Assembly (NCBI GenBank): GCA_033875255.1
Contig: JAWZSN010000013.1
Span: 62,001 to 126,000, forward strand
DNA from: Marinimicrococcus sp033875255
GTDB taxonomy: Bacteria > Pseudomonadota > Alphaproteobacteria > Geminicoccales > Geminicoccaceae
DNA: 64,000 nucleotides
Direction: 5' to 3'
Shown here: positions 9,054-17,618 of the stretch, piece by piece
Layout: each line of letters opens with the position of its first letter
Position numbering within the stretch: position 1 is the first letter of the stretch
Notes under the pieces: generated by a model
The model's database searches: none
Told to the model about the DNA's origin: nothing
Seen by the model: only the letters and a program-made list of their open reading frames with translations
Program-made: the position numbers and the translations under genes

Positions 9054-10226
9054 TCAGGGCCGGAGGCGGGCATCGGCCCAGCCGCCGGTATGGCCGCTTT
9101 TCAGGGCGGCCTCGACCAGCGCCAGCCCGCGCGCGCCGTCGGCGGCGGTGGGGAAGTCCAGCGCCAGCGGGTCGCAGGGCTCGCCGGTGCGCCGTGCGAT
9201 CATCGCCTCGGCGGCATCGCGGTAGAGGGTGGCGAAGGCCTCCTGATAGCCCTCGGGGTGACCGATCTCGACCCTGGCGGCGCGCTCCGCGGCGGGAGCG
9301 AGGGCGCCGTGCAGGCGGCGCGTGAGGAGCTGCTCGAAACCGCCCAGGCGGCGGTGGCGCAGCTCGTTGGGCCGTTCCTGGTGCCATTCGAGGCCACCCT
9401 TCTCGCCGAACAGGCGAAAGGCCAGGCCGTGCTCGCCGCCGGCCGCGGCGTTGGTCACCCACATCGCGCCGCGCGCCCCGCCCGACCAGCGCATCAGCAG
9501 ACAGGCGCTGTCGTCCGCCTGCCGGCCCGGCACGCTGGCCCACAGCTCCGCCATGACCGCGTCGACCTCCCTGCCGCTGACGAAGGCGCCAAGATGGTGC
9601 GCGTGGGTGCCGATGTCGCCCAGCACCAGCGAGGGGCCGCAGCGCGCCGGATCGAAGCGCCAGTCGTCTGCCCTGGCACCGGCTTCCACGAGCGTCGCGT
9701 TGTGTCCCTGCACATAGACGAGCTGGATCTGGCGAACCTCGCCGATCTCGCCCGAGGCCACCATGGCACGGGCCTGCCGGACCATCGGGTAGGCGCTGTA
9801 ATTGTAGGTCAGGCAGAACACCAGGCCGCTCTCCTCGACCTTGCGGACCAGCCTCAAGGCATCGTCGAGGGAGGTCGCCAGCGGCTTGTCGCAGATCACG
9901 TCGAGGCCGGCCTCGAGCGCCATCATGGCCTCGGGGAAATGCCGCGAGTTGGGCGTCATCACCGCCACCGCGTCGATACCGTCGCCGCGCGCCCGCTCGG
10001 CCCGGATCATCGCCTCGATGCTGCCATAGGCGCGGTCAGCGGCGAGGCCGATGCTGCGGCCCGCCGTGACGCTGCGGGCCGGATCGGAGGACAGCACGCC
10101 GGCGCTGATCTCGAAAAGGTCGTCGAGCCGGGCGGCGGCGCGGTGCACCGGGCCGATGAAGCCGCTGCCACCGCCAACCAGCCCGAGGCGCAGCCTGCGC
10201 CCCAGCTTCTCCAGCGCGATGTTCAT
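9054..10226 (-). CDS. Gfo/Idh/MocA-family NAD(P)-dependent oxidoreductase
   Basis: Predicted cytoplasmic sugar or inositol dehydrogenase-like enzyme of 390 residues. The N-terminal Rossmann fold shows GLVGGGSGFIG at about 15-25, the family motif CDKPLATS at 112-119 with K114, and GDIGTHAHHLGAFVSG in the C-terminal catalytic domain. The substrate is unknown. The start at 10226 follows a GGAGG-type ribosome site. It is read toward treZ with a 144-base gap and diverges from olsB across 140 bases. A metabolic link to trehalose is possible but unsupported. Confidence 0.9.
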   Translation of the reverse strand: MNIALEKLGRRLRLGLVGGGSGFIGPVHRAAARLDDLFEISAGVLSSDPARSVTAGRSIGLAADRAYGSIEAMIRAERARGDGIDAVAVMTPNSRHFPEAMMALEAGLDVICDKPLATSLDDALRLVRKVEESGLVFCLTYNYSAYPMVRQARAMVASGEIGEVRQIQLVYVQGHNATLVEAGARADDWRFDPARCGPSLVLGDIGTHAHHLGAFVSGREVDAVMAELWASVPGRQADDSACLLMRWSGGARGAMWVTNAAAGGEHGLAFRLFGEKGGLEWHQERPNELRHRRLGGFEQLLTRRLHGALAPAAERAARVEIGHPEGYQEAFATLYRDAAEAMIARRTGEPCDPLALDFPTAADGARGLALVEAALKSGHTGGWADARLRP

Positions 10227-10366
10227 GCCCCGCCTCCCGAAAGATCGCGTGCCGCCAGCAGGTATCGTCGCCGAAACGTCATCATCCTGTCGAGAGCCTG
10301 CCGAGAACGCCCTCTAGCAAGCGGGTCGGGCCCCGATGCGGCGCGGGCCGTCTTGCGGAGAACCCG

Positions 10367-11167
10367 ATGACCCTGATCGCGCAGGTCAACGAGCTCGAGC
10401 TTCGCTGGGTCCAGGAGGCCCGTGAGCTGGCAGCGGCCCAGGCGCTCCGGTACCAGGTCTTCTATGAGGAGATGGGGGCCGTCCCCGATGCCGGCGCCCG
10501 GCGCGAGCGGCGCGACCGCGACGCGTTCGATGCGATCGCCCGCCACCTGATCGTGGTCGACCGCAGCCGCTCGACCGGCGGCACGCCGGCCGTGGTGGGC
10601 TGCTACCGGCTGCTGCGCGAGAGCGTGGCGCGCCGTCATGGCGGGTTCTACACGGCGGGCGAGTTCGACCTCGGCGGGCTCTCCAGCGACGCGGGCGAGG
10701 TCCTGGAGCTCGGCCGCTCCTGCGTCCATGCCGATTATCGCGGCGGGGCGGTCATGCAGCTTTTGTGGCGCGGCATCGCCGAGTACCAGGCGCGCCACCG
10801 GTTCGGGCTGATGATCGGCTGTGCCAGCCTCCCCGGCCGTGACGTGGCGCGGGTCGCCCGGCAGGTCCGCTACCTGCACGAGCGGCATCTGGCGCCGCTG
10901 GGCCTGCGGCCCTGCGCGCGCAGCAGCCGGCGGGTCGCGCACGAGCCGTTCGCCGCCGCGGCCTATGATCCGAGCGTCGCCTTCCGCCGGCTACCGCCCC
11001 TGATGAAGGGCTATTTGCGGCTGGGCGCCATGATCGGCGAGGGCGCGGTCCTCGACGAACAGTTCAACACCATCGACCTGTGCATCGTGCTGCCTACCGA
11101 CCGCATCGAGGCGCGCTACAGGCGGCACTACGCCGTCCAGCCGGCCCGGGAGCCGGCCTTCGCGTGA
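10367..11167 (+). CDS. olsB: L-ornithine N(alpha)-acyltransferase
   Basis: First enzyme of ornithine-lipid synthesis: transfers a 3-hydroxyacyl group from ACP to the alpha-amino group of ornithine. The 266 residues match the family (PF13444-type acetyltransferase fold). They show ARELAAAQALRYQVFYEEMGA near the N-terminus, VVGCYRLLR, and VLELGRSCVHADYRGG in the middle. Its stop overlaps the start of an acyltransferase of the OlsA type (GTGA), the standard olsBA pair. Ornithine lipids are phosphorus-free membrane lipids, often made under phosphate limitation. No Pho box was recognised in the 140 bases upstream. Confidence 0.9.
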   Translation: MTLIAQVNELELRWVQEARELAAAQALRYQVFYEEMGAVPDAGARRERRDRDAFDAIARHLIVVDRSRSTGGTPAVVGCYRLLRESVARRHGGFYTAGEFDLGGLSSDAGEVLELGRSCVHADYRGGAVMQLLWRGIAEYQARHRFGLMIGCASLPGRDVARVARQVRYLHERHLAPLGLRPCARSSRRVAHEPFAAAAYDPSVAFRRLPPLMKGYLRLGAMIGEGAVLDEQFNTIDLCIVLPTDRIEARYRRHYAVQPAREPAFA

Positions 11168-11985
11168 GCGGCGCGGGCTCTGTTACCCTGCGCGGGGTGG
11201 TGCGCGCCGCCGGCCTCCTCGCGATGACGGCGCTGCTGCTCGTGCTCCGCCTGGTCCTGCTGCCCTTCGGCAGACCGGCGAGCCTCGTGCTACGGCGCCT
11301 GTGGTGCCGGGGCTGCTGCCGGCTGCTGGGAATCGAGCTGGCGGTCACTGGCCGCTCCTTCGATGCCGCCCCGACCCTGCTCGTCGCCAACCATGCCGGC
11401 TATGTCGACATCCTGGCGCTGGGCGCGGTGCTCGATGCGACCTTCATCGCCAAGGCCGAGGTCGCCCGCTGGCCCGTCCTTGGCCTGCTCGCCCGGCAGT
11501 GCGGCACGCTCTTCATCCGCCGCGACCGCCGTCATGCGCTTCTCCAGCGCAACGAGCTGGCGGCGCGCATGCGTCGCGGCGAGAGCTTCGTGCTGTTCGC
11601 CGAGGGCACCAGCAGCTCGGGGCGCACCGTGCAGCGCTTCAAGAGCTCGCTGCTCTCGGTGCTCGAGCCGTGGGTGCTCGACCGCCCGGTGGCGGTCCAG
11701 TCGGCGGCGATCGCCTATCGGCGGCACGACCGGGCGGGGCCGGACAGCGGGCACGAGGAGCGCTACGCCTGGTGGGGCGACGCGACCTTGCTGCCGCATC
11801 TGTGGCGCGTCCTGTGCCTGCCAGGCATGCGGGTGGAGCTGCGGCTCGGCGAGCCGGTGCTGTCGTGGGACGTGCGCGACCGCAAGCAGCTCGCCGCACG
11901 CCTCGAGGACGAGGTGCGCCACAATCTTCTGACGGCGGGGGGAGAAGCGCCGGCGCGGCGGCGCGCCATGGCGTTCGGCAGCTAG
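11164..11985 (+). CDS. olsA: Lyso-ornithine lipid O-acyltransferase (PlsC family)
   Basis: Membrane-associated 1-acylglycerol-3-phosphate-acyltransferase-like enzyme that adds the second, ester-linked fatty acid to lyso-ornithine lipid. The 273-residue protein has an N-terminal hydrophobic helix (about 15-35). The catalytic NHAGYVD box gives H77-x4-D82, and the FAEGTSSSG box lies at 145-153. The GTG at 11164 shares bases with the olsB stop, so the two are translationally coupled. The family alone would also allow a PlsC-type lysophosphatidate acyltransferase; the olsB neighbour favours OlsA. Confidence 0.85.
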   Translation: MSGAGSVTLRGVVRAAGLLAMTALLLVLRLVLLPFGRPASLVLRRLWCRGCCRLLGIELAVTGRSFDAAPTLLVANHAGYVDILALGAVLDATFIAKAEVARWPVLGLLARQCGTLFIRRDRRHALLQRNELAARMRRGESFVLFAEGTSSSGRTVQRFKSSLLSVLEPWVLDRPVAVQSAAIAYRRHDRAGPDSGHEERYAWWGDATLLPHLWRVLCLPGMRVELRLGEPVLSWDVRDRKQLAARLEDEVRHNLLTAGGEAPARRRAMAFGS

Positions 11986-11995
11986 CAGGCCCAAG

Positions 11996-12023
11996 AAAAA
12001 AATCAGGAGGCTCGAAAGCCTCC
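11996..12023 (-). terminator. Rho-independent terminator after sdhB
   Basis: Read on the minus strand, a 7-bp stem GGAGGCT/AGCCTCC closes a TTCG tetraloop and is followed after TGA by seven T. It lies about 95 bases after the sdhB stop. On the plus strand the hairpin has no T run, so it should act mainly on the sdh transcript rather than on olsA. Confidence 0.8.
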
Positions 12024-12118
12024 CTCAGATCGGACCTGCGTGTGTGGGCTTGTGCCTCGTTATGGACAACTGTGTAGCCAGCGGATCGCGGCTCGCCTAC
12101 CCCCGAAAACCGCGAAAG

Positions 12119-12898
12119 TCAGGCCTTCCTCTCCACTATCAGTTTCTTGATCTCGCCGATCGCCTTGGCAGGGTTGAGGCCCTTGGGGCAGGTATTGGTG
12201 CAGTTCATGATGGTGTGGCAGCGATAGAGCTTGAAGGGATCCTCCAGCTCGTCGAGCCGCTCGCCGGTCGCCTCGTCGCGGCTGTCGGCGATCCACCGAT
12301 AAGCCTGCAGTAGCGCCGCCGGGCCCAGATACTTGTCGCTGTTCCACCAGTAGCTGGGGCAGGCGGTCGAGCAGCAGGCGCACAAGATGCACTCATAGAG
12401 CCCGTCGAGCTTGCCGCGCTCCTCGATCGACTGGTCGAACTCCTTCTCGGGCGCCGGCGTATAGGTCTGCAGCCAGGGCTCGATGCTCTCGTACTGCGCC
12501 CAGAACTGCGTGAAGTCGGTCACCAGGTCCTTGACCACCGCCATGTGCGGCAGGGGATAGATGGAAACCGCCCCGTCGACGTCCTCGATGGCCCGGGTGC
12601 AGGCCAGCGTGTTCTGGCCGTCGATGTTCATGGCGCAGCTGCCGCAGATGCCCTCGCGGCACGAGCGGCGGAAGGTCAGGGTGGAATCCACCTCCGACTT
12701 GATCTTGATCAGCGCGTCCAGGACCATCGGGCCGCAATCGGCGAGATCGATCTCGAACGTGTCGACCCTCGGGTTGCCGCCATCCTCCGGCTCGTACCGG
12801 TAGATGCGGAACTCCTTGACGTTCTTGGCACCCGTCTTGGCAGGGTGCTTCCTGCCCGGCTGCACCCTGGAGTTCTTGGGCAAAGCGAACTCGGCCAT
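12119..12898 (-). CDS. sdhB: Succinate dehydrogenase iron-sulfur subunit
   Basis: Iron-sulfur subunit of respiratory complex II, carrying electrons from SdhA flavin to quinone; membrane-attached on the cytoplasmic side. The 259 residues show the 2Fe-2S cysteines in RRSCREGICGSCAMN, and two further clusters in CILCACCSTACPSYWW and CHTIMNCTNTCPKGLNP. All expected cysteines are present. Last gene of sdhCDAB, 53 bases after sdhA, followed by a clear terminator. Confidence 0.98.
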   Translation of the reverse strand: MAEFALPKNSRVQPGRKHPAKTGAKNVKEFRIYRYEPEDGGNPRVDTFEIDLADCGPMVLDALIKIKSEVDSTLTFRRSCREGICGSCAMNIDGQNTLACTRAIEDVDGAVSIYPLPHMAVVKDLVTDFTQFWAQYESIEPWLQTYTPAPEKEFDQSIEERGKLDGLYECILCACCSTACPSYWWNSDKYLGPAALLQAYRWIADSRDEATGERLDELEDPFKLYRCHTIMNCTNTCPKGLNPAKAIGEIKKLIVERKA

Positions 12899-12951
12899 CC
12901 TGCGTCCTCTTGCGAACCGTTCCGTTGCGTCCGTCGACCGCCGGCGGGGTC

Positions 12952-14745
12952 TCAGTAGACCCGCTTGCTGGGCGGCACCGGCTCGATATCGTTGGACAGC
13001 GTCCAGGTGTGCACGGGCCGGTTCTCGATGTGCGGCTGGTGCTGCGAATCGACCGTGCAGAGCGTGTGCTTCATCCAGTTCTCGTCGTCACGCTCCGGGA
13101 AATCCTCGCGCGCGTGGGCGCCGCGGCTCTCGGTGCGGTAGCCGGCCGAGAACATGGTGGCGACCGCCTGCAGCATGAGGTTCTGCAGCTCCAGCGCCTC
13201 GACCAGGTCGCTGTTCCACACCCGCGAGCTGTCCGTGACCTTGATGTCGGAGAGGGTCTTGGCCACCTCGCCCAGCTTCTCGAACCCTTCCTCGAGATGC
13301 GGGCCGTCGCGGAACACGGCGGCGTAGCGCTGCATGGTGCGCTGCATGTCGAGACGGATCTCGCCGGTCGAGCGGCTGCCGCCGCCAGCGTTGAGGAGCC
13401 GGTCGACCCGGGCGATCGCCTGCTCGCCGGCAGAGGCGGGCAGCGTCTTGTGGGGGGCGCCGGAGGTGACCGTCTCGGCGGCGCGGTGTGCTGCCGCACG
13501 GCCGAACACCACGAGGTCGATGAGCGAGTTGCCGCCCAGCCGGTTGGCGCCGTGAACCGACGGCGAGGCCGCCTCGCCGACCGCCATGAGGCCGGGCACC
13601 ACCGCGTCGGGATTGCCGTCGCGGGGGACCACCACCTCGGTGTGGTGGTTGGTGGGGATGCCGCCCATGTTGTAGTGGCAGGTCGGGACCACGGGGATCG
13701 GCTGCTTGGTGACGTCGACGCCGGCGAAGATCTTGGCGGTCTCGGAGATCCCGGGCAGCCGCTCGTGCAGCAGCTTGGGGTCGAGATGCTCGAGATGCAG
13801 CTCGATATAGTTCTTCTCGGCGCCGCAGCCGCGGCCCTCGTTGATCTCGATGGTCATCGCCCGCGAGACCACGTCGCGCGAGGCGAGGTCCTTGGCCGTG
13901 GGGGCATAGCGCTCCATGAAGCGCTCGCCCTCGGCGTTGGTGAGATAGCCGCCCTCGCCGCGCGAGCCCTCGGTGATCAGGCAGCCGGCCCCGTAGATGC
14001 CCGTGGGGTGGAACTGCACGAACTCCATGTCCTGGAGCGGCAGGCCGGCCCTCAGCACCATCGCGTTGCCGTCGCCGGTGCAGGTGTGCGCCGAGGTGGC
14101 CGAGAAATAGACGCGGCCATAGCCGCCCGTGGCCAGGCAGGTCTGGTGGGCGCGGAAGCGGTGGATCGAGCCGTCCTCGATGCACATCGCCATCACGCCG
14201 ACACAGGCACCCTCCTCGTCCATGATCAGGTCGAGGGCGAAATACTCGTTGAAGAACACGACCTTGTTCTTGAGCGCCTGCTGGAACAGGGTGTGCAGCA
14301 TGACGTGGCCGGTGCGGTCGGCGGCAGCGCAGGTCCGGTAGGCCTGGCTCTTGCCGAAATTGACCGACTGGCCGCCGAAGGCGCGCTGGTAGATCTTGCC
14401 CTGGGGCGTGCGCGAGAACGGCATGCCGTAATGCTCGAGCTCGTAGACCGCCGCCGGAGCGTTCCTGGTCATGTACTCGATGGCGTCCTGGTCGCCCAGC
14501 CAGTCCGACCCCTTGACGGTGTCGTACATGTGGAAGCGCCAGTCGTCCTCGTTCATGTTGCCGAGCGCGGCGTTGATGCCGCCCTGGGCCGCCACGGTGT
14601 GCGAGCGGGTCGGATAGACCTTGCTGATGCAGGCCACCTTGAGCCCGGCCTCGACCATGCCGACCGCGGCCCGCAGGCCCGACCCGCCGGCCCCGACGAC
14701 GACGCAGTCGTAATAGTGATCGGTAATCGGATAAGCCTGCGTCAT
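12952..14745 (-). CDS. sdhA: Succinate dehydrogenase flavoprotein subunit
   Basis: Catalytic subunit of complex II, oxidising succinate to fumarate with covalently bound FAD. The 597 residues contain the dinucleotide motif VVGAGGSGLRAAVG near the N-terminus, the FAD-attachment region TRSHTVAAQGG, the active-site stretch QFHPTGIYG, and GEAASPSVHGANRLGGNSL. Length and motifs are normal. It starts 5 bases after the sdhD stop. Confidence 0.98.
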   Translation of the reverse strand: MTQAYPITDHYYDCVVVGAGGSGLRAAVGMVEAGLKVACISKVYPTRSHTVAAQGGINAALGNMNEDDWRFHMYDTVKGSDWLGDQDAIEYMTRNAPAAVYELEHYGMPFSRTPQGKIYQRAFGGQSVNFGKSQAYRTCAAADRTGHVMLHTLFQQALKNKVVFFNEYFALDLIMDEEGACVGVMAMCIEDGSIHRFRAHQTCLATGGYGRVYFSATSAHTCTGDGNAMVLRAGLPLQDMEFVQFHPTGIYGAGCLITEGSRGEGGYLTNAEGERFMERYAPTAKDLASRDVVSRAMTIEINEGRGCGAEKNYIELHLEHLDPKLLHERLPGISETAKIFAGVDVTKQPIPVVPTCHYNMGGIPTNHHTEVVVPRDGNPDAVVPGLMAVGEAASPSVHGANRLGGNSLIDLVVFGRAAAHRAAETVTSGAPHKTLPASAGEQAIARVDRLLNAGGGSRSTGEIRLDMQRTMQRYAAVFRDGPHLEEGFEKLGEVAKTLSDIKVTDSSRVWNSDLVEALELQNLMLQAVATMFSAGYRTESRGAHAREDFPERDDENWMKHTLCTVDSQHQPHIENRPVHTWTLSNDIEPVPPSKRVY

Positions 14746-14750
14746 CTAAC

Positions 14751-15131
14751 TCAGCTCCCCAGCGAAACCTTGACGATCGCCACCAGGCAGGCGGCGGCGA
14801 GCGCGACCACAGCGAGCTTGAGCGCCACCAGCGAGCCGATCCGCACACCCTCGTGGTGCACATAGTCCTCGATGATGACCTGGATCCCCAGCTTGGCGTG
14901 CCAGAACGCCGCCACCACGAGAAGCACCATCATCGTCGCGTTGAACGGGCCGGCGAGCCACGCGCGCACGTCCAGGTAGGAGGCGCCCGAGAGGGATACG
15001 GCCGACAGCACGAACCAGATGACCAGCAGGACGAGGCCGATCGAGGTCAGCCGCTGCATCTTCCAGTGGCCGACACCCTCGCGGGCCGACCCCCGCGCCT
15101 TGACGCGGCCGATAGCGGAGCGCGATGCCAT
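14751..15131 (-). CDS. sdhD: Succinate dehydrogenase membrane anchor subunit
   Basis: Small membrane anchor of complex II that helps bind haem b and quinone. The 126 residues hold three hydrophobic helices (about 28-48, 60-85, 97-122). The pattern FWHAKLGIQVIIEDYVH gives the conserved histidine and the Asp-Tyr pair of SdhD. It lies between sdhC (10 bases upstream) and sdhA. Confidence 0.95.
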   Translation of the reverse strand: MASRSAIGRVKARGSAREGVGHWKMQRLTSIGLVLLVIWFVLSAVSLSGASYLDVRAWLAGPFNATMMVLLVVAAFWHAKLGIQVIIEDYVHHEGVRIGSLVALKLAVVALAAACLVAIVKVSLGS

Positions 15132-15141
15132 GGTTGTCTCC

Positions 15142-15528
15142 TCAGCCGGCGATCAGGATGGCGAGCCAGACGAGCACCGTCAGCACCGCCGCCGCGGCCA
15201 CGGTCACGATGCCGGTCTGGTGGGCGACCTGCTTGTCGTAGCCGTAGCCCATGTCCCAGGCGAGGTGCCGGATGCCGTTGCACAGGTGGAAGAACAGCAG
15301 GAAGGTGAAGCCGAACAGGATCAGGCCGCCCAGGAAATTGTCCATCACCGCCTGGACGTTCTGGAAGCTCTCCGGCCCGCTGGCCAGCGCCACCAGCCAC
15401 CAGGTCAGCAGCAGCAGGCCGACCGCAAGGGCGGCGCCGGTGACCCGGTGCGCGATGGACAAGGCCATCGTGAAATACCAGCGATAGATCTGGAGATGCG
15501 GTGAGAGGGGTCGGCCCGAACCCGCCAT
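15142..15528 (-). CDS. sdhC: Succinate dehydrogenase cytochrome b556 subunit
   Basis: Haem-binding membrane subunit of complex II. The 128 residues start with the family signature RPLSPHLQIYRW, then SIAHRVTGAAL with the conserved Ser and Arg near the quinone site, three membrane helices, and HLCNGIRHLAWD with the probable haem-ligand histidine. The gene is first of sdhCDAB. The 110 bases before it (15529-15638) separate it from the hydratase gene and may carry a separate sdh promoter; no clear boxes were seen. Confidence 0.95.
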   Translation of the reverse strand: MAGSGRPLSPHLQIYRWYFTMALSIAHRVTGAALAVGLLLLTWWLVALASGPESFQNVQAVMDNFLGGLILFGFTFLLFFHLCNGIRHLAWDMGYGYDKQVAHQTGIVTVAAAAVLTVLVWLAILIAG

Positions 15529-15638
15529 GCGTCACGTCCCTCTAGCCTGGCCGTCAGCACCGGCCCGTCGATGTTGCACATGCGAGATAGAGCAAAAGCC
15601 CGCGAAAGCCTAGTGGGCAGGCGGCGGGGAGGGTTGCT

Positions 15639-16703
15639 TCAGGCGATGCAGCTGCGCGCCGGAAGCAGGGCCCAGTAGTCGAAGTCGAGCAGCACCTCGG
15701 GCAGACGGCCGCCTTCGGGCCGGTGAAGCGGGAAGTCGGCGCACGGCCGATTGCGGGTCGCCACAAGGCGCAGGCGCAGCGCGCCCACGTCGCGGCGGCC
15801 GGCGAACCCGGCGCGCTCCAGCACCTCCGACCAGGCGTAGATCGTGTCGCCGGCGAGGCAGGGATTGGCGTGGGTGCCGCCGTTGATCGCCAGGATGCGC
15901 AGCATGTTGCCGAGGCCGTTGAACGACAGGGCGCGGGCGATGGACAGCACCACGCCGCCATAGACGATGCAGGCGCCACGCGGGCCGGCCCGCTCGACAT
16001 GGTCGTTGAAATGGACCCGCGCGGTGTTCTGGTAGAGCCGGGTGGCGAGCCGGTGCTCGCTCTCCATCACGCCCATGCCGTCCACATGGTCGATCCGCTC
16101 GCCCACCTCGTAATCCTCGAAGAAATGCGGCGAGCCGGTGTCGGCGGGGCGGATGTTGCGCGGCCGCAGCTCGGCCGGGACCACCAGCCGGTCGGCCGGC
16201 ACGGCGGCGGGAAGCTCCGGCATCACCGGATCCGGCGCCGGGCTCGCGGGGTTGCGCTTGTTCACCAGCACCCAGCGGACGAAGTCGACCACCGGCGTCC
16301 CGTCGATCTTGCGACCCTCGGTGCGGACCCAGACAATGCCGGTCTTCCCCGAGGAGGTCTCCTTGAGGCCGATCACCCGCGAGGAGGCCTCGAGCGTGTC
16401 GCCGGGATAGACCGGCGCCAGGAAGCGCCCGTCGGCATAGCCGAGATTGGCCACCGCATTGAGCGACACGTCCGGCACGCTCTTGCCGAAGACGATGTGG
16501 AAGGCCAGCAGATCGTCGAGCGGCAGGCCGGGCAGGCCGTTGGCCCGCGCGAAGGGGGCGCTGCAGTGCTGCAGGAAGCGCGAGCCGGTGAGCGCCAGAT
16601 AGAGCGCGGCATCCCCCTCGCTCACGGTGCGCGGCGTGGCGTGGCGCAGCGTCTCGCCGACCGCATAGTCCTCGAAGAAGCGTCCGGCGCCGGCCTTGCC
16701 CAT
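15639..16703 (-). CDS. MaoC-type dehydratase, probable mesaconyl-CoA hydratase
   Basis: Double hot-dog protein of 354 residues, the usual size of mesaconyl-CoA hydratase (beta-methylmalyl-CoA dehydratase) of the ethylmalonyl-CoA pathway. The N-terminal FFEDYAVGETLRHATPRTV is repeated in the second half as FFEDYEVGERIDHVDGMGV, showing the internal duplication. It is 17 bases after a CoA-ester lyase gene. In alphaproteobacteria with the ethylmalonyl-CoA pathway these two act in sequence to give glyoxylate and propionyl-CoA. The pathway assignment is inference from family and neighbour; a plain MaoC-family hydratase of another substrate is the alternative. Confidence 0.8.
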   Translation of the reverse strand: MGKAGAGRFFEDYAVGETLRHATPRTVSEGDAALYLALTGSRFLQHCSAPFARANGLPGLPLDDLLAFHIVFGKSVPDVSLNAVANLGYADGRFLAPVYPGDTLEASSRVIGLKETSSGKTGIVWVRTEGRKIDGTPVVDFVRWVLVNKRNPASPAPDPVMPELPAAVPADRLVVPAELRPRNIRPADTGSPHFFEDYEVGERIDHVDGMGVMESEHRLATRLYQNTARVHFNDHVERAGPRGACIVYGGVVLSIARALSFNGLGNMLRILAINGGTHANPCLAGDTIYAWSEVLERAGFAGRRDVGALRLRLVATRNRPCADFPLHRPEGGRLPEVLLDFDYWALLPARSCIA

Positions 16704-16720
16704 CGTTCCGTCTCCGCCCC

Positions 16721-17593
16721 TCAGGCCTGCATCGCGGCGATCGTCTCGGACAGCGCCACCAGCCGCCGCGCCTCGGCGACGTGGAGATTCTCCACGAGCC
16801 TGCCGTCGAGCAGCACGACCCCCTTGCCCTCGGCCTGCGCCGCCTCGAAGGCGAGGATGATCCGCCGCGCCTGGGCGATCTCCTCCTCGCTCGGGCCGAA
16901 CACGGCATTGGCCGCGTCGAGCTGCTTGGGGTGGATCAGCGTCTTGCCGTCGAAGCCCAGCTCGCGGCCCTGCCGGCAGCTCGCCTCCAGACCCTCGGCG
17001 TCGCCCAGGTCGAGATGGACGCCGTCGAGGATCGAGATGCCGGCGGCGCGCGCCGCCAGCAGGCAGGTGCCTAGCGAGACCAGCATCGGCAGGCGCTGCG
17101 CGGTGTGCAGGGCGGTCAGGTCCTTGGTGAGATCGGAGGTGCCCATCACCAGGCAGGCGACCCGCGGATGGTCGGCGATCTCCTCGGCGCGAAGGATGCC
17201 GCGCGGCGTCTCCATCATGCACCAAAGGGCGAGCTCGGGGGGCGCGCCGGCACCATCCAGCACCGAGGCGGCCCGGCGCACCATGTCGGCGCTTTCCACC
17301 TTGGGCAGCAGCACCGCGTCGGCTCCCGCACCGGCCATGGCCTGGAGGTCGGCATGACCCCAGGGCGTGTCGAGGCCGTTGACCCGCACCACCAGCTCGC
17401 GCCTGCCATAGGCTTCGCGACCGGCCAGGGCCGCGCGGATCGTGTCGCGGCCGGTGGCCTTGGCGTCGGCCGCCACGGCGTCCTCGAGGTCGAGGATCAG
17501 CCCGTCGGCGGGCAGGGTGCGGCCCTTCTCGAGGGCGCGCGGGTTGGAGCCCGGCATGTAAAGGGCACTGCGGCGGGGACGTACCGGCGACAT
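16721..17593 (-). CDS. HpcH/HpaI-type CoA-ester lyase, probable malyl-CoA/beta-methylmalyl-CoA lyase
   Basis: TIM-barrel, Mg-dependent lyase of the CitE-like family (290 residues). Motifs are RRSALYMPGSNPRALEK (8-23), GLILDLEDAV (31-40), LLPKVES (95-101), METPRGI with the likely metal ligand E128, GTSDLTKDL with D154, and GFDGKTLIHPKQL. The start at 17593 has a GAGGAG ribosome site. The neighbouring hydratase and sdh genes point to the ethylmalonyl-CoA pathway, feeding C4 units into the citric acid cycle. A malyl-CoA thioesterase of the same family would look similar and cannot be excluded. Confidence 0.8.
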   Translation of the reverse strand: MSPVRPRRSALYMPGSNPRALEKGRTLPADGLILDLEDAVAADAKATGRDTIRAALAGREAYGRRELVVRVNGLDTPWGHADLQAMAGAGADAVLLPKVESADMVRRAASVLDGAGAPPELALWCMMETPRGILRAEEIADHPRVACLVMGTSDLTKDLTALHTAQRLPMLVSLGTCLLAARAAGISILDGVHLDLGDAEGLEASCRQGRELGFDGKTLIHPKQLDAANAVFGPSEEEIAQARRIILAFEAAQAEGKGVVLLDGRLVENLHVAEARRLVALSETIAAMQA

Positions 17594-17618
17594 GGCGATC
17601 TCCTCTCGGCAAGGGCTC

